Part shown: piece after piece, positions 11,854 to 28,259 of the stretch | Layout: the number at the start of each line of letters is the position of its first letter | Numbering within the stretch: the first letter of the stretch is position 1 | From: Armadillidium nasatum | Taxonomy: Eukaryota; Arthropoda; Malacostraca; Isopoda; Armadillidiidae | DNA: 40,775 nt | Assembly (NCBI GenBank): GCA_009176605.1 | Contig: SEYY01009626.1 | Location: 1 to 40,775 of the forward strand | Reading direction: 5' to 3' | Notes under the pieces: model-generated | Seen by the model: only the letters and a program-made list of their open reading frames with translations | Told to the model about the DNA's origin: nothing | The model's database searches: none | Program-made: the position numbers and the translations under genes

Positions 11854-12553
11854 TGTTAGAATATTTAATATATATTTTATAAAATTATATTATTTTATTT
11901 ATTAAAAATGAAGATCATAGAACATTTGAAGATCAAATCAAAAACAAAAATTAAGAACAACGTAACAAGTGATAAGCTGAATTTCAACAGAAAAAAGGTG
12001 GGGAGAGAAGACTAGGGGAGTAGCTAAACTCTCTTAGAAGGAAGACTGGAGAGTAGCTAAAACTCTCCAGATCTCTATGGAAATAGTTGTTTTGAACCAT
12101 TGGTTGGTTAATTTAAACCAATCTCATAGCCCATCAAAAGCAGTATAGCTTTACTGAAGGTGAAGGTATAAAAGAGAGTAGCTTAACTTTCCATTGAAAA
12201 CTTTGTTTCAATATATACCTTCAGAGAAATATTGGATAAAACATTTTAACCCTTCAACTAAAAGGAAGCTAAACCTTTCAGTTAAACTTTATTAGCTTCG
12301 TCTATTAATTATATTTAAACATATTTAGTTCTTGTAAATATTCTAAAAATCATTGTAGTATTGTTAGATGACCAGGCCTTAATTAGATCATTTAAACCAC
12401 ATTTACCACATTAAATTCTTTTGTATATATATTTCTTACTTGTAGAATAAATTTATTAAATATTGATTTATCTTTTTATTTAAGTCACATAGATAAGGAA
12501 TTTGTTTTTGCCTCACTTATTTTTATTCTGTATGTGGTCTCTATGCTCTAACA
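11854..12553 (+). mobile_element. Putative solo LTR (Copia-like termini)
   Basis: A 700-bp segment starts TGTTAGA and ends TCTAACA, a perfect 7-bp inverted terminal pair of the TG...CA kind used by LTRs. Inside, in LTR order, are a TATA box (TATAAAAGAG, 12167-12176) and an AATAAA signal (12446-12451). A short direct repeat containing GAGTAGCTAAA occurs twice near 12015-12070 and a shorter form near 12177. The 5-bp flanks, GAAAT and CATTA, do not match, so there is no target duplication. It may therefore be a rearranged LTR, or the boundaries may be a chance match. No second copy lies in the window. Confidence 0.45.
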
Positions 12554-12588
12554 CATTACACTAATTTTACAATAGGGCTAGAGACCAT

Positions 12589-12857
<269 letters not shown>

Positions 12858-14061
12858 CCCCGGCCCTGGCCCCGGCCTCGGCTAAAAATCAGGGAAAACC
12901 ATGGCTTGCCTGCTGGGGTTAAATTGTCAAATTGTACTTAATGGGACAGTCCAATTTAATTTTTTTTTTTTTAATTTTCGTCCGATTCTCCTTAAATTTT
13001 CAGTGTATATAGTTTTTTTCCCAGTGGAAAGAGTCCATTTTTAGCGTTTTTCTGAGCCTATAACTATTAAAAAAATTTTTATTTTTTTTAAATTTGACCC
13101 TTTTTCAAATGAACGGTGGAACCAAACCACTTTTTGGAATGACCTGAAGTTTGGATTATATATTCAGAATTTTATGAAATACAAAAGCTTCCAACAGACT
13201 TTTGTTCCCAGAGTTATAGGAAAACTGACTAAAAAAAAAAAAACTAACATTTCTTATTTTTGGTAGGTGTATAGAGGAGGGATTGGTCTACAATTTCCCC
13301 TCTATACTTTTTTCAATACAATTCGTTGGTTTCGAGATATAGCCTCTCAAAAAGGTCCATTTTTGACCAAATTTCAAAATTCCCAAAGTTTGAGAGTCTA
13401 TATCTTGCTTCAAACAAATAACATTTAATAATGCACTAAATTAAAGTTGTTTCCCTGTCCCTCCTCTAAACAATATCCAAAAATAAAGAAATTAGTAGGT
13501 AGCATTTTTTTAAAATAAATTTTTTCTTGGGAGGGGTACAATTTTTGCAAATTTTTTTTTTCAAGTGCTTTTAACTTTTTTTCTAGACGTGATATCAAAA
13601 ATCTGTTCCCACTAATGAAAGAAATTGGGGCTAAGATTATTCAGTTAAATTTTCAGCTCATGTGGACCAGTGGTTTGACACCGCTGCTCTTTTTTTTTTT
13701 TTTTCAACTTTGGGTCCAAATAGCTTTCAAATGCTCGAAATTAACTCAGAACTTTGGGAAAAAATGCATATACCCAGAAAATTTCAGCTCAGTCAAATAA
13801 TAAAAAAATTTTTTTCAAACAAAATATAAGAAAATTAAGATTTTTTTTCTTGTTTTTTTTCTTCAATATTTTCTTTTTTGTTTCTTTTGACCGCTCCTTT
13901 TCTGCTAGTGAATGTTCATCTTTGTGTTTTGATTTTATATGTCCCATAAAGATTTGGTTGAAATTTTTTTACTTGTGGCACCCGGAGGTCTTCTAATTTT
14001 CTGACTGCAGATATTAAACTTAGCTACTTCGATCCTACCCTGAAACATTGTAAAGTACTCC
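12858..14061. other. Unclassified repeat-like DNA with T- and A-runs
   Basis: It opens with a GC-rich CCCCGGCCCTGGCCCCGGCC string, then is dominated by short T- and A-runs. Only very short frames exist. It continues at 15235 after the fold-back element, because that element's target duplication joins the two sides. I do not recognise the sequence. It could be a diverged transposon that was the landing site of the fold-back element. Confidence 0.5.
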
Positions 14062-14069
14062 CATACTGC

Positions 14070-15226
<1,157 letters not shown>

Positions 15227-15234
15227 CATACTGC

Positions 15235-15464
15235 CCAAGCTGATCTTTTAGACATATTGACTGAAAGTATAAACAAAATAATAATTTTGAAATAATGTAG
15301 CTAATTGATACAAATTTGATACACAGCAATAAAATAACAATACAGGTTATAACAATAACAATCGCTAAATACAGGTTATATTGATAATTCCATATCTTAC
15401 ATTTTTTTCATACTTTAACTTGGGGTCTGATCTAAGTATACTTGTTGAATAACTTGTGAATAAG

Positions 15465-15493
<29 letters not shown>
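15235..15493. other. Right part of the unclassified repeat, ending in an A-run
   Basis: This is the continuation of the segment at 12858-14061 across the fold-back insertion. It ends in an A-run at about 15463-15491. No gene seen. Confidence 0.5.
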
Positions 15494-16042
<549 letters not shown>

Positions 16043-16059
16043 TTTTTTTTTTTTTTTTT

Positions 16060-19000
16060 ACCTTCTCACCCCCTGACCACCCCATTGTTGAGGCGGCCAC
16101 ACTTCGCTAATGAAGCCTCCCGCCGCAGTCGGTCTCGTCCAGAGATCTTTCAAAGAAGTGATGCCCCAGAAGATTTTGGGGCGACAGTTGGAGGGACAGT
16201 CGTAAAGAAAGTGATTTACGGTCTCCGGGGCCCTTTTGCATCTGGTACAAGTGGAAGATGTTGCCTGGTTTAAATTGAATTTGTGTTTGTAATGTTGTAA
16301 GTTTGGGTGGTGCCCGCATCTCAATCTTGCTAGTGAGATTTGTAAGTGTCTTGGGAGGTTGTTGGAAGTCGGGGTTTATTTCGGGAGGGGATTCGTTAAG
16401 GATGCTGTTTGGAGGTCTGTTGATCATATATGAATGTGTTAGTTGAGTGTGTATATGTTTGGTTGTTGTGGTATTGGGGGGAGGAGGGGGATGTGATTTA
16501 GGATCTGTTTGTAAAAGGCGCCGGTGGACGATGGAGGCTGTGTTAGTCTCTGTGGGGTAGGTTGGAGGAGAGTATTGTGACATGGGTGTGTGGGTAGACG
16601 TGTTTTTGCGTAAAATTGGGTGCCTATCATTTCGAGGTGATTCCTTATAGGTAGTATCTTGGTTTCGTTATGTAGGTGTTGTTGAGGGGTTGTGGGTGTG
16701 CAGCCGGTGATGGTGCGAAGGGCTTTATTTTGCGTTATTTGGAGTGTCGTTAAGTTTTTGGTCGGAGAGCAGAGGGTGCCAGACAGGGGAGGCGTAGTTA
16801 ATGGTGGGGCGTATAAATTGTTTGTAGATTGCAATTGAGGTTTGTATGTTGTTGTTTATGTCTGTGTTGGCCACTGTTTTGAGGATGTTGAGTTTTCTGT
16901 TTGCGGCTGAGGTGGTATTTTGAATGTGCTTGGAGAAAGTGAGGTGAGTGTCAAATGTTAGGCCGAGAATTTTTGGGGTTTTGTTGAGGGGTATGGGGGT
17001 GTTGTTTAGTAGGACTTGTGGGTGGGTGTTGGATATGTGTTTGTCTGTTGTTATAAGGGTTATGGAGGATTTGTTTGGGGATGCCGTCATCCTGTTTTCT
17101 ACTAGCCAAGTTTGGAGTTGTGTTATGTAGTCTTGTGTGAGAGATGTTGCGGTGGTGAGGTCTTTGTGAGTGGTGGTAATAGTTAAGTCGTCGGCATATG
17201 CATATGATATTATGCGGGTGAAAGTTGTTTGGGGTTGAGGGAGGTCTGCTGTGTATAGGTTGAATAGAGTGGGGGAGAGTATGGCTCCTTGCGGAACTCC
17301 GTTTCTTATGTTGATGGTACGTGATTTATGGCCGTTTTGTTGTATTTGGGCGGTTCTTCCTGATAGGAAGTTGGTTAGCCATTTCTTAGTGTTTGTTGGG
17401 ATGTTGGATTGGAGGATTTTATGGATAAGATTATGTCTTCGGGACAGTATCGAAGGCTTTGTTTATGTCAATTGCTATTAATATAGTTTTGTGATATGGC
17501 TTATGGTTTAGTCCGTTTATTATAGGTTGGATGATGTTGGTAAGTGCAGTGGTGGTGGAGTGGTTGGGTTTGAACCCGTGTTGGAAGTTTTGTTGTGGGA
17601 TGAATTGGAGGATAGAATTTAGGATTAGTTTTTCAAGAAGTTTTGAGATGGTGGATAATAAGGGAGATTGGGCGGTAGGAGGAGGGGTTTGAAGGGTCTT
17701 TGCCAGGTTTTAGTTTAGGGATGATTAATGCTTTTTTCCATTGGGGGGGGAGGGATGTAGTTGAGTTGGATGGATTTGTTGAAGATGGAGGTTATGTATG
17801 TGATTGTGTGGTTGGATAGGTGTTTTAGGTGAATATTTGATATGTTGTCTGGTCCTGTTGCTGGAGAGTTTTTGATAGTTTTAATGGTGTTTTGAGTGTT
17901 TGTGGGTGTGATGGCGTTTAAGTTGTTTTGGTTGTTGCGTAGCTTTTTCAGTTTTTTGATTATTTTCCTGTTTTGTGGGTGGGTAGGTAAGCTACTTTGC
18001 TTTAGCGAAGTGTGTGGCCAGTAGGTTGATGTGTTGTTTGGGAGTTAATGGGGTTTGTGTAGTGGGATTGGTTGGAGTTTCGTGAGTGTGAAGTGGGTTG
18101 TTTTTTGCGTTGTGAATTGTGTGGATTGTTTTCCAGACTCTTTTGCTGTTTGTGTTGTCCAAGTTTTTGATGAGGAAGTTTTGGTAGTTGTTGGTTGTGT
18201 GAGTTTTTATTAGGGTCGATATTTGATTGTTTAGGGTTTCTAATTGTGTTTTGGTGAGTTGTGTGGGGTTGTTTTGGCGTTTTAGTGCGTTCCTTTGTTT
18301 TATGAGAGAAGTGATTTCGGGGGAGAGGTTAGGTTTGTATTTTTTAATGTGGCCTTTAGGGATGTAAGATGTTGGCTGCTTTCTGGATTGTGTGGGTGAG
18401 ATGTTGAATAGCTGATTTGAGGGAGGATATGTTTGTAATTTCGTTTGTTGTGAGGTTTTCGTCTATGTAGTTGGAGAAACCGGTCCAGTCTGCTTTTTTG
18501 TAGTTGGTAAATGTAGTTTTAGATTTGTGAGTGGGTTTGTTTTTGATGTGGTATTTTATAATTATTGGTAGGTGGTCGGAGTTTAGATCGGTTTCTGTGG
18601 TCCATTGTAGAAGAGGGTGAATGTTTGAGGAGCAAAAGGTGATGTCTGGTGATGTGGGGGATTGGTTGATTTGCGGGGGGATTCTGGTATGGAGGTTTTT
18701 GTTGTTAAGTATGTTGAGATGTTACCAAGTGTTCGATGATGTGTGTTACTCTTTGGTCGGAGGCTTGGTTATTGTACCAGGACGGGTGGTGGGAATTGAA
18801 GTCTCCGCATAATAGGAGAATTAGGGAGGTTTGTTATTGTAGTAAGGTTGGGTAAGTAGTTTGATGGACAGTGTGTGGATGTATGGTGTGGTATGTATAG
18901 GTTTACTAAATTGTGCGTAGTTTTATTTAATTCTATTGAGAAGGTTTGGATTTTAGATATGTTGTCAGATTGCGTGTTTGCATGTTGAGAGGATGTGTTG

Positions 19001-19236
19001 GAGTAATTTATAGAGTTGTGGATGAGAGTTAATAGTTTGTGATGGTTGGGTTTGTGTTGGGAGTAGATGGAGTCGTATTTGTAGAAAGTAGGGGGGAGTT
19101 GGTTTGTTGGAAGGTGGGCTTCTTGTATAAGCGCAATGTGGATGTTGTGTTTGTGTAGGAATGTTTCTAGTTCTTTGTGTTTGTTGTGGAGGCCGTTTAT
19201 GTTGATTTGTAGGATATTTAGTGTATAGATGTGGGA
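16060..19236 (-). pseudogene. LINE ORF2: AP endonuclease + reverse transcriptase, frameshifted
   Basis: Endonuclease motifs on the minus strand are NINGL and ALIQEAHL near 19215-19115 and the active-site SDH at 18580-18572 (LNSDHLPIII). RT motifs are AIDINKAFDTV (motif A, about 17490-17455), GVPQGAILSPTLFNLY (motif B, about 17300-17250) and YAYADDLTI with catalytic YADD at 17198-17187. The thumb follows, with KILGLTFDTHLTFSKHIQN. A terminal CX2CX8HX4C motif (CTRCKRAPETVNHFLYDC) lies at 16249-16196. A frameshift just after motif A and others elsewhere break the frame, although the catalytic residues themselves are intact. Confidence 0.85.
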
Positions 19237-19237
19237 A

Positions 19238-19648
19238 TTATGATTGATAGGGTTTAAAGTGGTTGGGGGGGTGCAAATTTGACAATTTCCAATTGTGGTT
19301 TGTAGGTGGGAGTCTTTGAAATGGGGAGCATTGTCTGTGGATCCACTTGTGACAGTTGTTGCATTTTATGGAGTCCCTTCTGACTATTTTGTTGCAGATA
19401 GGGCATTGCCAGATTACAGGCCCCGGATTTTCCTCTATGTCGCCGGCTTTTAGTAGGAGGAGGAGGAGATACGCCAGCCTAATCTCCTCCTGAAATGGAA
19501 AAAAGGAGAAAGTAAAGTAGGAGAGTGTTGAGAGATAGATTTGAAAGATCTCGGATTTCTCCGGACTGCGGCGAGGAGAACTTCCTTCGCTTGTAACCCC
19601 AAGCTTGCTCGGGGTGGGGTGGGGGGTGAAAAGGCTTTGCAGCAGCAT
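19238..19648 (-). pseudogene. LINE leader with 2A ribosome-skipping motif and PHD-like finger
   Basis: In this 136-codon minus-strand frame, residues 59-66 are a hydrophobic run. They are followed by KAGDIEENPGP (residues 67-77; core D-I-E-E-N-P-G-P at 19441-19418). This matches the 2A consensus D-x-E-x-N-P-G-P, where translation skips the final Gly-Pro bond. Directly after it comes a half PHD-like zinc finger, C82-x2-C85-x10-C96-x2-C99-x4-H104-x2-C107. The upstream frame that starts [10 protein letters not shown] at 19703 is out of phase with the 2A frame, so at least one frameshift has occurred. 2A motifs are known in non-LTR retrotransposons (trypanosome L1Tc, CR1-type elements of sea urchin and amphioxus). 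Here it would release the leader from the downstream product. Confidence 0.85.
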
Positions 19649-19725
19649 CCTGCAGGGCTTCTGTATCTGAAATCCAGCTGGATACTGTTGTCGGTCTTGC
19701 CACGTGAAGGCACCTTTTCTGAAGA

Positions 19726-19728
<3 letters not shown>

Positions 19729-19817
<89 letters not shown>
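19729..19817. repeat. (TA)n array between two LINEs
   Basis: About 89 bp of TA. To its left is the 5' end of the minus-strand 2A LINE. To its right is the truncated start of a + strand R4/Dong-like LINE. Confidence 0.97.
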
Positions 19818-19820
<3 letters not shown>

Positions 19821-20879
19821 AAGAAAATATTTGTAGAATGGAATTTAGAGAAATAAGTCAAAAAGAAGTCCTGGTGAAACATAGCAACTAGAAAGCATCA
19901 GGACTAGACATGATTCAAAATGTATGATTAAAGTAAGCAACTATTCATATTTGCCCACTATCAAAGTGCTACAACAATTTAATGGAAGGGAGAGAAGTCA
20001 TTGTCAGAATGGTTAACAGCAGGAAGCACTAATATAGTACATAAATCTAAGGAGACTTAAAAACCCATCAAAGTACTGACTCATACCTGTATACTTGCCA
20101 TGTACAAAATTTTAATAGGAATCATAATATCCAGAATGTGCAAATATTTAGAAAATAAAAATATAATTAATGAACAAATGATGCATTAGAAACGTCATGG
20201 GCACAAAATATCAAATACTAATTAGCGAATTGATTCTTGAAAATAGTAGAAAAAGTCAAAAACATTTAAGCATGGCATGTATAGATTATATGAAAGCTTA
20301 CAATAGAGTTCCACACATGTGGATCATGGAAGTATTAAAAATATGTAAAACAAATGAGAAAAAATTGCATTTTTAAAGAAAGAAACATGAAAAAAGATTA
20401 ATTTTGTTGTAAGAGGGATTTTTCAGGGAGATTCATTGTCACCATTGTTATTTATTTTAGCCATCAAGCCCTCAAGTACATTTAAAAACAAAATTCAAAA
20501 TGAATACAGAATCAATCCATGCAATGAAAAAACTGGCAAAATAATTATACACCCTAAATCCCCAAATAGATAAGAAACCATCAGACATGATTTGTAAAGG
20601 ACACCCAGGAATTCAGTCTAGATAAATGCATGTTTCTCACCCTTAGAAAAGGAAAATGATCAGAAAGTGAGTGCATCACAATTAATTAGACAATTATAAA
20701 GCGATTGGATCAGGAAAATAATACAAAATATCATGAGATGGAAGAGTCAGAAAGTTAAACATAAATTTATTAAAGAAAAACTTGAAAGAAAATATTTAAA
20801 TCTTGAGAACCAAAGCAAAATTAAGATTGCATGAATGCAGGAAATAAAATAAAGTCATCAAAACGCTAGCTGTACCTAT
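19818..20879 (+). pseudogene. R4/Dong-like LINE reverse transcriptase, first part
   Basis: Many short + strand frames piece together an RT of the R2/R4/Dong kind. They give YNNLMEGRE, STNIVHKSKE-like and TYLYTMYKILIG segments, then a MAWIDYMKAYNRVPHMWIME segment (motif A, about 20270-20325). IFQGDSLSPLLFILAI (motif B, about 20420-20465) follows. The copy is 5' truncated at the (TA)n array and full of stops. It is interrupted at 20880 by hAT copy 2 and resumes after 23625. Confidence 0.75.
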
Positions 20880-21217
20880 TAGGGGTGTACCGATAAGCCA
20901 AGTAGCCGATTATCGATTAATCGGCCTTTCATCAATGACACCTAATAAGTAATGAGTTATTATTAATTAATTAATAATAAATTATTATTTATTATTAATT
21001 TAAATTAATACTGAGAAAAGCAGTTATCAATATTATTATTTATTACTAATAACTATGCATGTTTTCATTATTAATGTAAATCATTTTTATTGCTTACTTT
21101 TCAGATATATTTAAAAAATAAAAATTTAAAATTTTAAAGATAACTCTAGATTCTAGAATCTCGATTATAGAGATATAAATAATTAAATATTAATTACACT
21201 TTATAACGGAAAGCAGT

Positions 21218-21404
21218 ATGTTCAACCAGTTATTGTTGGAAGTATTTTGATGTTCATCCTAAGGATAACAGTAAATGTATTTGTAAATTATGTAAAGCCA
21301 CCATATCAAGAGGTGGCAAATCTGCAAAAAGTTATACAACGACAAATATGTTGAACCACATTAAGAAAATTCATTCAGATGAAGCAAAAGCTGAAAAGGC
21401 AATA
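21218..21404 (+). pseudogene. BED zinc-finger exon portion of hAT copy 2 transposase
   Basis: From about 21222 the frame reads STSYCWKYFDVHPKDN, then CKLCKAT and NHIKKIHSDE. This is a BED finger, with aromatic WKYF, CxxC and HxxxxH. The ATG at 21218 is out of frame with it, because copy 1 has ATGTCAACC and copy 2 has ATGTTCAACC (one extra T). The frame stops at a TGA at 21405, just after a 14-bp deletion. A later A-run (21459-21467) puts the catalytic part back in the BED frame. BED fingers bind the element ends. Confidence 0.85.
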
Positions 21405-21548
21405 TGATTGGTCACAGCCAAGTACTTCAGAAGCAAGTTGCAGCAACTATGAGCCTCCAAAAAAAAAGTTCAACCAACTATACAATCAGTTTTAGAAAAG
21501 AGTAAAATTTGGAATATTAACGATCACAAGTCCCAAGAGATACATTAT

Positions 21549-23153
21549 TTGATAGGAGAAATGATAGCTGTTGATATTCAACCATATTCTTTAACATCTG
21601 ACATTGGATTCCAAAGGCTTATTGCAAAACTCTGTCCTAATTACAGAATTCCATCAAGAAAATATTTCACAGACAAAATAATCCCGGATATATTTATGAA
21701 AGTAAAAGCAAAAATTCAGACATCGCTCGATGAAATTAGCAGTCTTTCTTTGACCACAGACATTTGGACAGCTTCAACAAATAATGCTCCATTTCTGAGT
21801 GTGACAGGCCATTGGCTTTCAGATGAGTTTGAACAATGTAGAGCTGTGCTTAGAGTTGTTCCTTTCCCTGGTTCACATACAGCTGAAATAATAAGTGAAC
21901 AACTACACATTGTTCTGAATGAGTATAAGATCTCCAACAAAATTTTTCTTGTACTACGAGATTCCGCCGCAAATATGGTTGGTGGTATGAGGGAGTGTGG
22001 TGTACAGTCACTATCATGTTTCATACGCACATTGCAACTTTCAGTAAATGAATCAATATTTTCGCAAAAGGCTGTGAGCAATATAATTGCAAATAGCAGA
22101 AAAATAGTATCACACTTTAATCATTCTCCATTAGCGATTAGCAAATTAACCGAAATCCAGGAGCAGCTTAAATTAGACAAACATAAACTGATTCAAGATG
22201 TGTCTACTCGTTGGAATTCAACATATTATATGCTGAAAAGAAATTTAGAACAGCGAAAAGCTCTTATAATGTATGCTGTTGACAATAACATTCCAACTTT
22301 ATCAAGTTACCAATGGACAATTGTTGAAAAAGTTGTCCAGTTATTAAGTCCATTTGAAGACATCAGCAAAGAATCAAGTAACAGAACATCAACTATATCA
22401 ATGATAATCCCTACAATATTAGCTCTCAGATTATTTCTATTAAAAGCTACCAAACATACTGGTGAATTTAGTGGAATTATTTCAACTGTTGAAGAATTCA
22501 GTGCATCAACTGAAAAAAGATTTGCATCATACATAAATGAAAAATTTCTGTGCTTGGCTACTTTTCTCGATCCCAGATTTAAATTGAAATTTCAAAAGGA
22601 TGACATTAAAGAAGACACTATTAAGAAATGGGTTATAGATATTGTAGAACATCAAGCTGAGATAAAAAATTCTATTGATAGTCAAACAGGAGACAGCTCT
22701 TCTAATGATGATCAAGATAATGAAACTTATGAAAGTGTACCTAAAACTGTTTCCCTTTCAAAACTGTTAGATGATTTTGAGTCAAATAAGCCTATGAAAA
22801 TAAATTCAGACTTAGACGTTGCAAGTACAACAGATGTGCAACCCAAACTCAAGAGGAGTAAATCTGTTACTCGTAGATGCGCAAAGGAACTGGATCAATA
22901 TTTAACTCTACCAACACTTCAAAGAAGCGAAGACCCATTTCTTTGGTGGAAAAAGACACGGGAGACTTTACCAATATTGAGCAATTTGGCTTCAAAATAT
23001 TTAAGCGCACCACCATCATCTGTTGAGAGTGAAAGACTCTTTAGTACAGGTGGTAATATCTATGAACCTACAAGGAATAGGCTGTGTCCTGAAAATGGGG
23101 AAACTCTTATGTTTCTGCATTATAACTTAAGAGTATTGAACTTTAAATACTGA
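21549..23153 (+). CDS. hAT transposase, ZBED-like, catalytic and dimerisation domains
   Basis: 534 codons without interruption. Candidate catalytic acids are D71 in TTDIWTAS, D138 in LRDSAANMVGG and E495 in SVESERLFS. The RNase H-like fold is completed by the conserved STRWNSTYYML segment (219-229) and an all-alpha insertion. Residues 378-425 are an acidic, Ser/Asp/Asn-rich linker. The hAT C-terminal dimerisation region spans about 445-530 (LDQYLTL, FLWWKK, YLSAPPSSVESERLFSTGG, RNRLCPENGETLMFLHYNLR). The product would cut and rejoin element ends in the nucleus. This ATG is the first in the uninterrupted part. The natural protein must start upstream with the BED finger, and that link is broken, so this frame alone would lack the DNA-binding domain. 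It could still act as a dimerisation partner; that is inference. Confidence 0.9.
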   Translation: MIGEMIAVDIQPYSLTSDIGFQRLIAKLCPNYRIPSRKYFTDKIIPDIFMKVKAKIQTSLDEISSLSLTTDIWTASTNNAPFLSVTGHWLSDEFEQCRAVLRVVPFPGSHTAEIISEQLHIVLNEYKISNKIFLVLRDSAANMVGGMRECGVQSLSCFIRTLQLSVNESIFSQKAVSNIIANSRKIVSHFNHSPLAISKLTEIQEQLKLDKHKLIQDVSTRWNSTYYMLKRNLEQRKALIMYAVDNNIPTLSSYQWTIVEKVVQLLSPFEDISKESSNRTSTISMIIPTILALRLFLLKATKHTGEFSGIISTVEEFSASTEKRFASYINEKFLCLATFLDPRFKLKFQKDDIKEDTIKKWVIDIVEHQAEIKNSIDSQTGDSSSNDDQDNETYESVPKTVSLSKLLDDFESNKPMKINSDLDVASTTDVQPKLKRSKSVTRRCAKELDQYLTLPTLQRSEDPFLWWKKTRETLPILSNLASKYLSAPPSSVESERLFSTGGNIYEPTRNRLCPENGETLMFLHYNLRVLNFKY

Positions 23154-23625
23154 TGAGCTTGAGAGCTGAGATAGAAGACAACATGAATTGAAGAGGCAAC
23201 AGTATAAACAGAAAACAAGGAAAACTGCCAAAATTTAGTAGTATTTTTATGCAATTTGTATGTATGTATTTGTAGTATTTGTATTAACAATGAGTCAATT
23301 ATAATATGTTAATGTTTCATAATTTATGAATGATTTCTTAATAAAGTAAAAAAAAAAAAAAAAAAGGCAAAAGCCATAATAGCAGCCAGGCACAAAATGA
23401 CTAACAATTTTGAAAATTATATTGGTATTGTTATTTGTTACTGTGTCGAAGCTATCTGATGATTAACTTGGCAGTTTTGAAATGGTCTTGTAAAGGTTGG
23501 TTTGTTCTGGTAAAGGATTTAAGCAATCGGCCGATCAATCGTGTGTGTAGCTGATTTCCGATTAATCGGTAATATGGCCGATTACCGATTATCTACTGAT
23601 TAATCGGTCCATCCTTAGTACCCAT

Positions 23626-26848
<3,223 letters not shown>

Positions 26849-26862
26849 CTTTTTTCTTTAAG
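26849..26862 (+). promoter_or_regulatory. 3' splice site of the IRP1/aconitase exon
   Basis: CTTTTTTCTTTAAG: a pyrimidine tract squeezed into 12 bases followed by AG (26861-26862). It joins the exon in phase 0, exactly where the conserved Asp-Phe-Thr-Gly segment begins. Confidence 0.88.
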
Positions 26863-27008
26863 GATTTCACTGGAGTTCCAGCTGTTGTTGATTTTGCTGC
26901 AATGAGAGATACAGTTAAAGAGCTTGGAGGAGATCCAGCCAAAATTAATCCTATTTGTCCTGCTGATTTAGTTATAGATCACTCTGTACAAGTGGATTTT
27001 TCAAGATC
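26863..27008 (+). CDS. Internal exon of iron regulatory protein 1 / cytosolic aconitase
   Basis: The 146-bp exon encodes [16 protein letters not shown], then [20 protein letters not shown], and ends [10 protein letters not shown] plus two bases of the next codon. This is the highly conserved N-terminal segment of animal IRP1/ACO1, about residues 87-135 of an approximately 890-residue protein. The D-H pair of the IDHSVQVD block is an aconitase active-site signature. IRP1 converts citrate to isocitrate when it holds a 4Fe-4S cluster and binds iron-responsive elements in mRNA when it does not. The exon is clean: no stop or frameshift, acceptor in phase 0, donor in phase 2. The FAAM and CPAD wording fits animal IRPs better than mitochondrial aconitase. 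No neighbouring exon of the gene is visible, so the flanking introns would exceed about 26 kb and 13 kb if the gene is complete. Confidence 0.93.
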
Positions 27009-27839
<831 letters not shown>

Positions 27840-28259
27840 AAGCGATGCAAGTACCTCCCATTGGGCATTACCTGGGGAGTGGTAGTATTGTCTAGACCCA
27901 TTCCGTTTCACTCCGTTGCCCTTTGGTTCGTTTCGTTTATTTTCTTGTTTCACCTTCTCAGAGGGTCTATGCTCCCACTTCTCCTTCCTCTGACTGCATT
28001 CTCACGTTCCAACAAAAAAATTTACAAGCTCTTACTCATACATTGCCTTTCTAAAACAACAACAACAACATCAACAAAAAAAAAACAAAACAAAAAACGA
28101 TGAAACTCAAAGCAGCCTCAGAGATGCTACGAGGGGCGGCATCCAAAGAACGCCCTTCATCCACTCCTCACCCCATCATCACTTGAGAGTGTGCAGCCTC
28201 GGATAATGGGGAGGGTGCCGCCAGGACCCCGCGTTCGGCTTGCCCCGTCACATTGTGTT

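Larger units (their letters stand above)
20880..23617 (+). mobile_element. BED-type hAT DNA transposon, copy 2 (nearly intact)
   Basis: It starts TAGGGGTGTACCGAT and ends with the complement of TAAGGATGGACCGAT. The flanking 8-bp target duplication is GTACCTAT (20872-20879) and GTACCCAT (23618-23625), with one mismatch. Sub-terminal CCGATTA-type repeats are present at both ends. The 2738-bp element carries a 534-codon catalytic frame, a BED finger in front of it and a short A-run (23348-23365) after an AATAAA signal. It has landed inside the R4/Dong-like LINE, whose reading resumes at once on the far side. Confidence 0.96.

Noticed and set aside
16107..16583. 158-codon Thr/Pro-rich minus-strand frame as a separate gene
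   Set aside because: It overlaps the C-terminal part of the 2A LINE ORF2 in another frame; its Pro/Thr richness reflects AC-rich base use of that LINE.
26863..27008. Host exon as part of a processed pseudogene
   Set aside because: It has consensus acceptor and donor sites in matching phases and no adjoining exon sequence, so it is a genomic exon and not a retrocopy.
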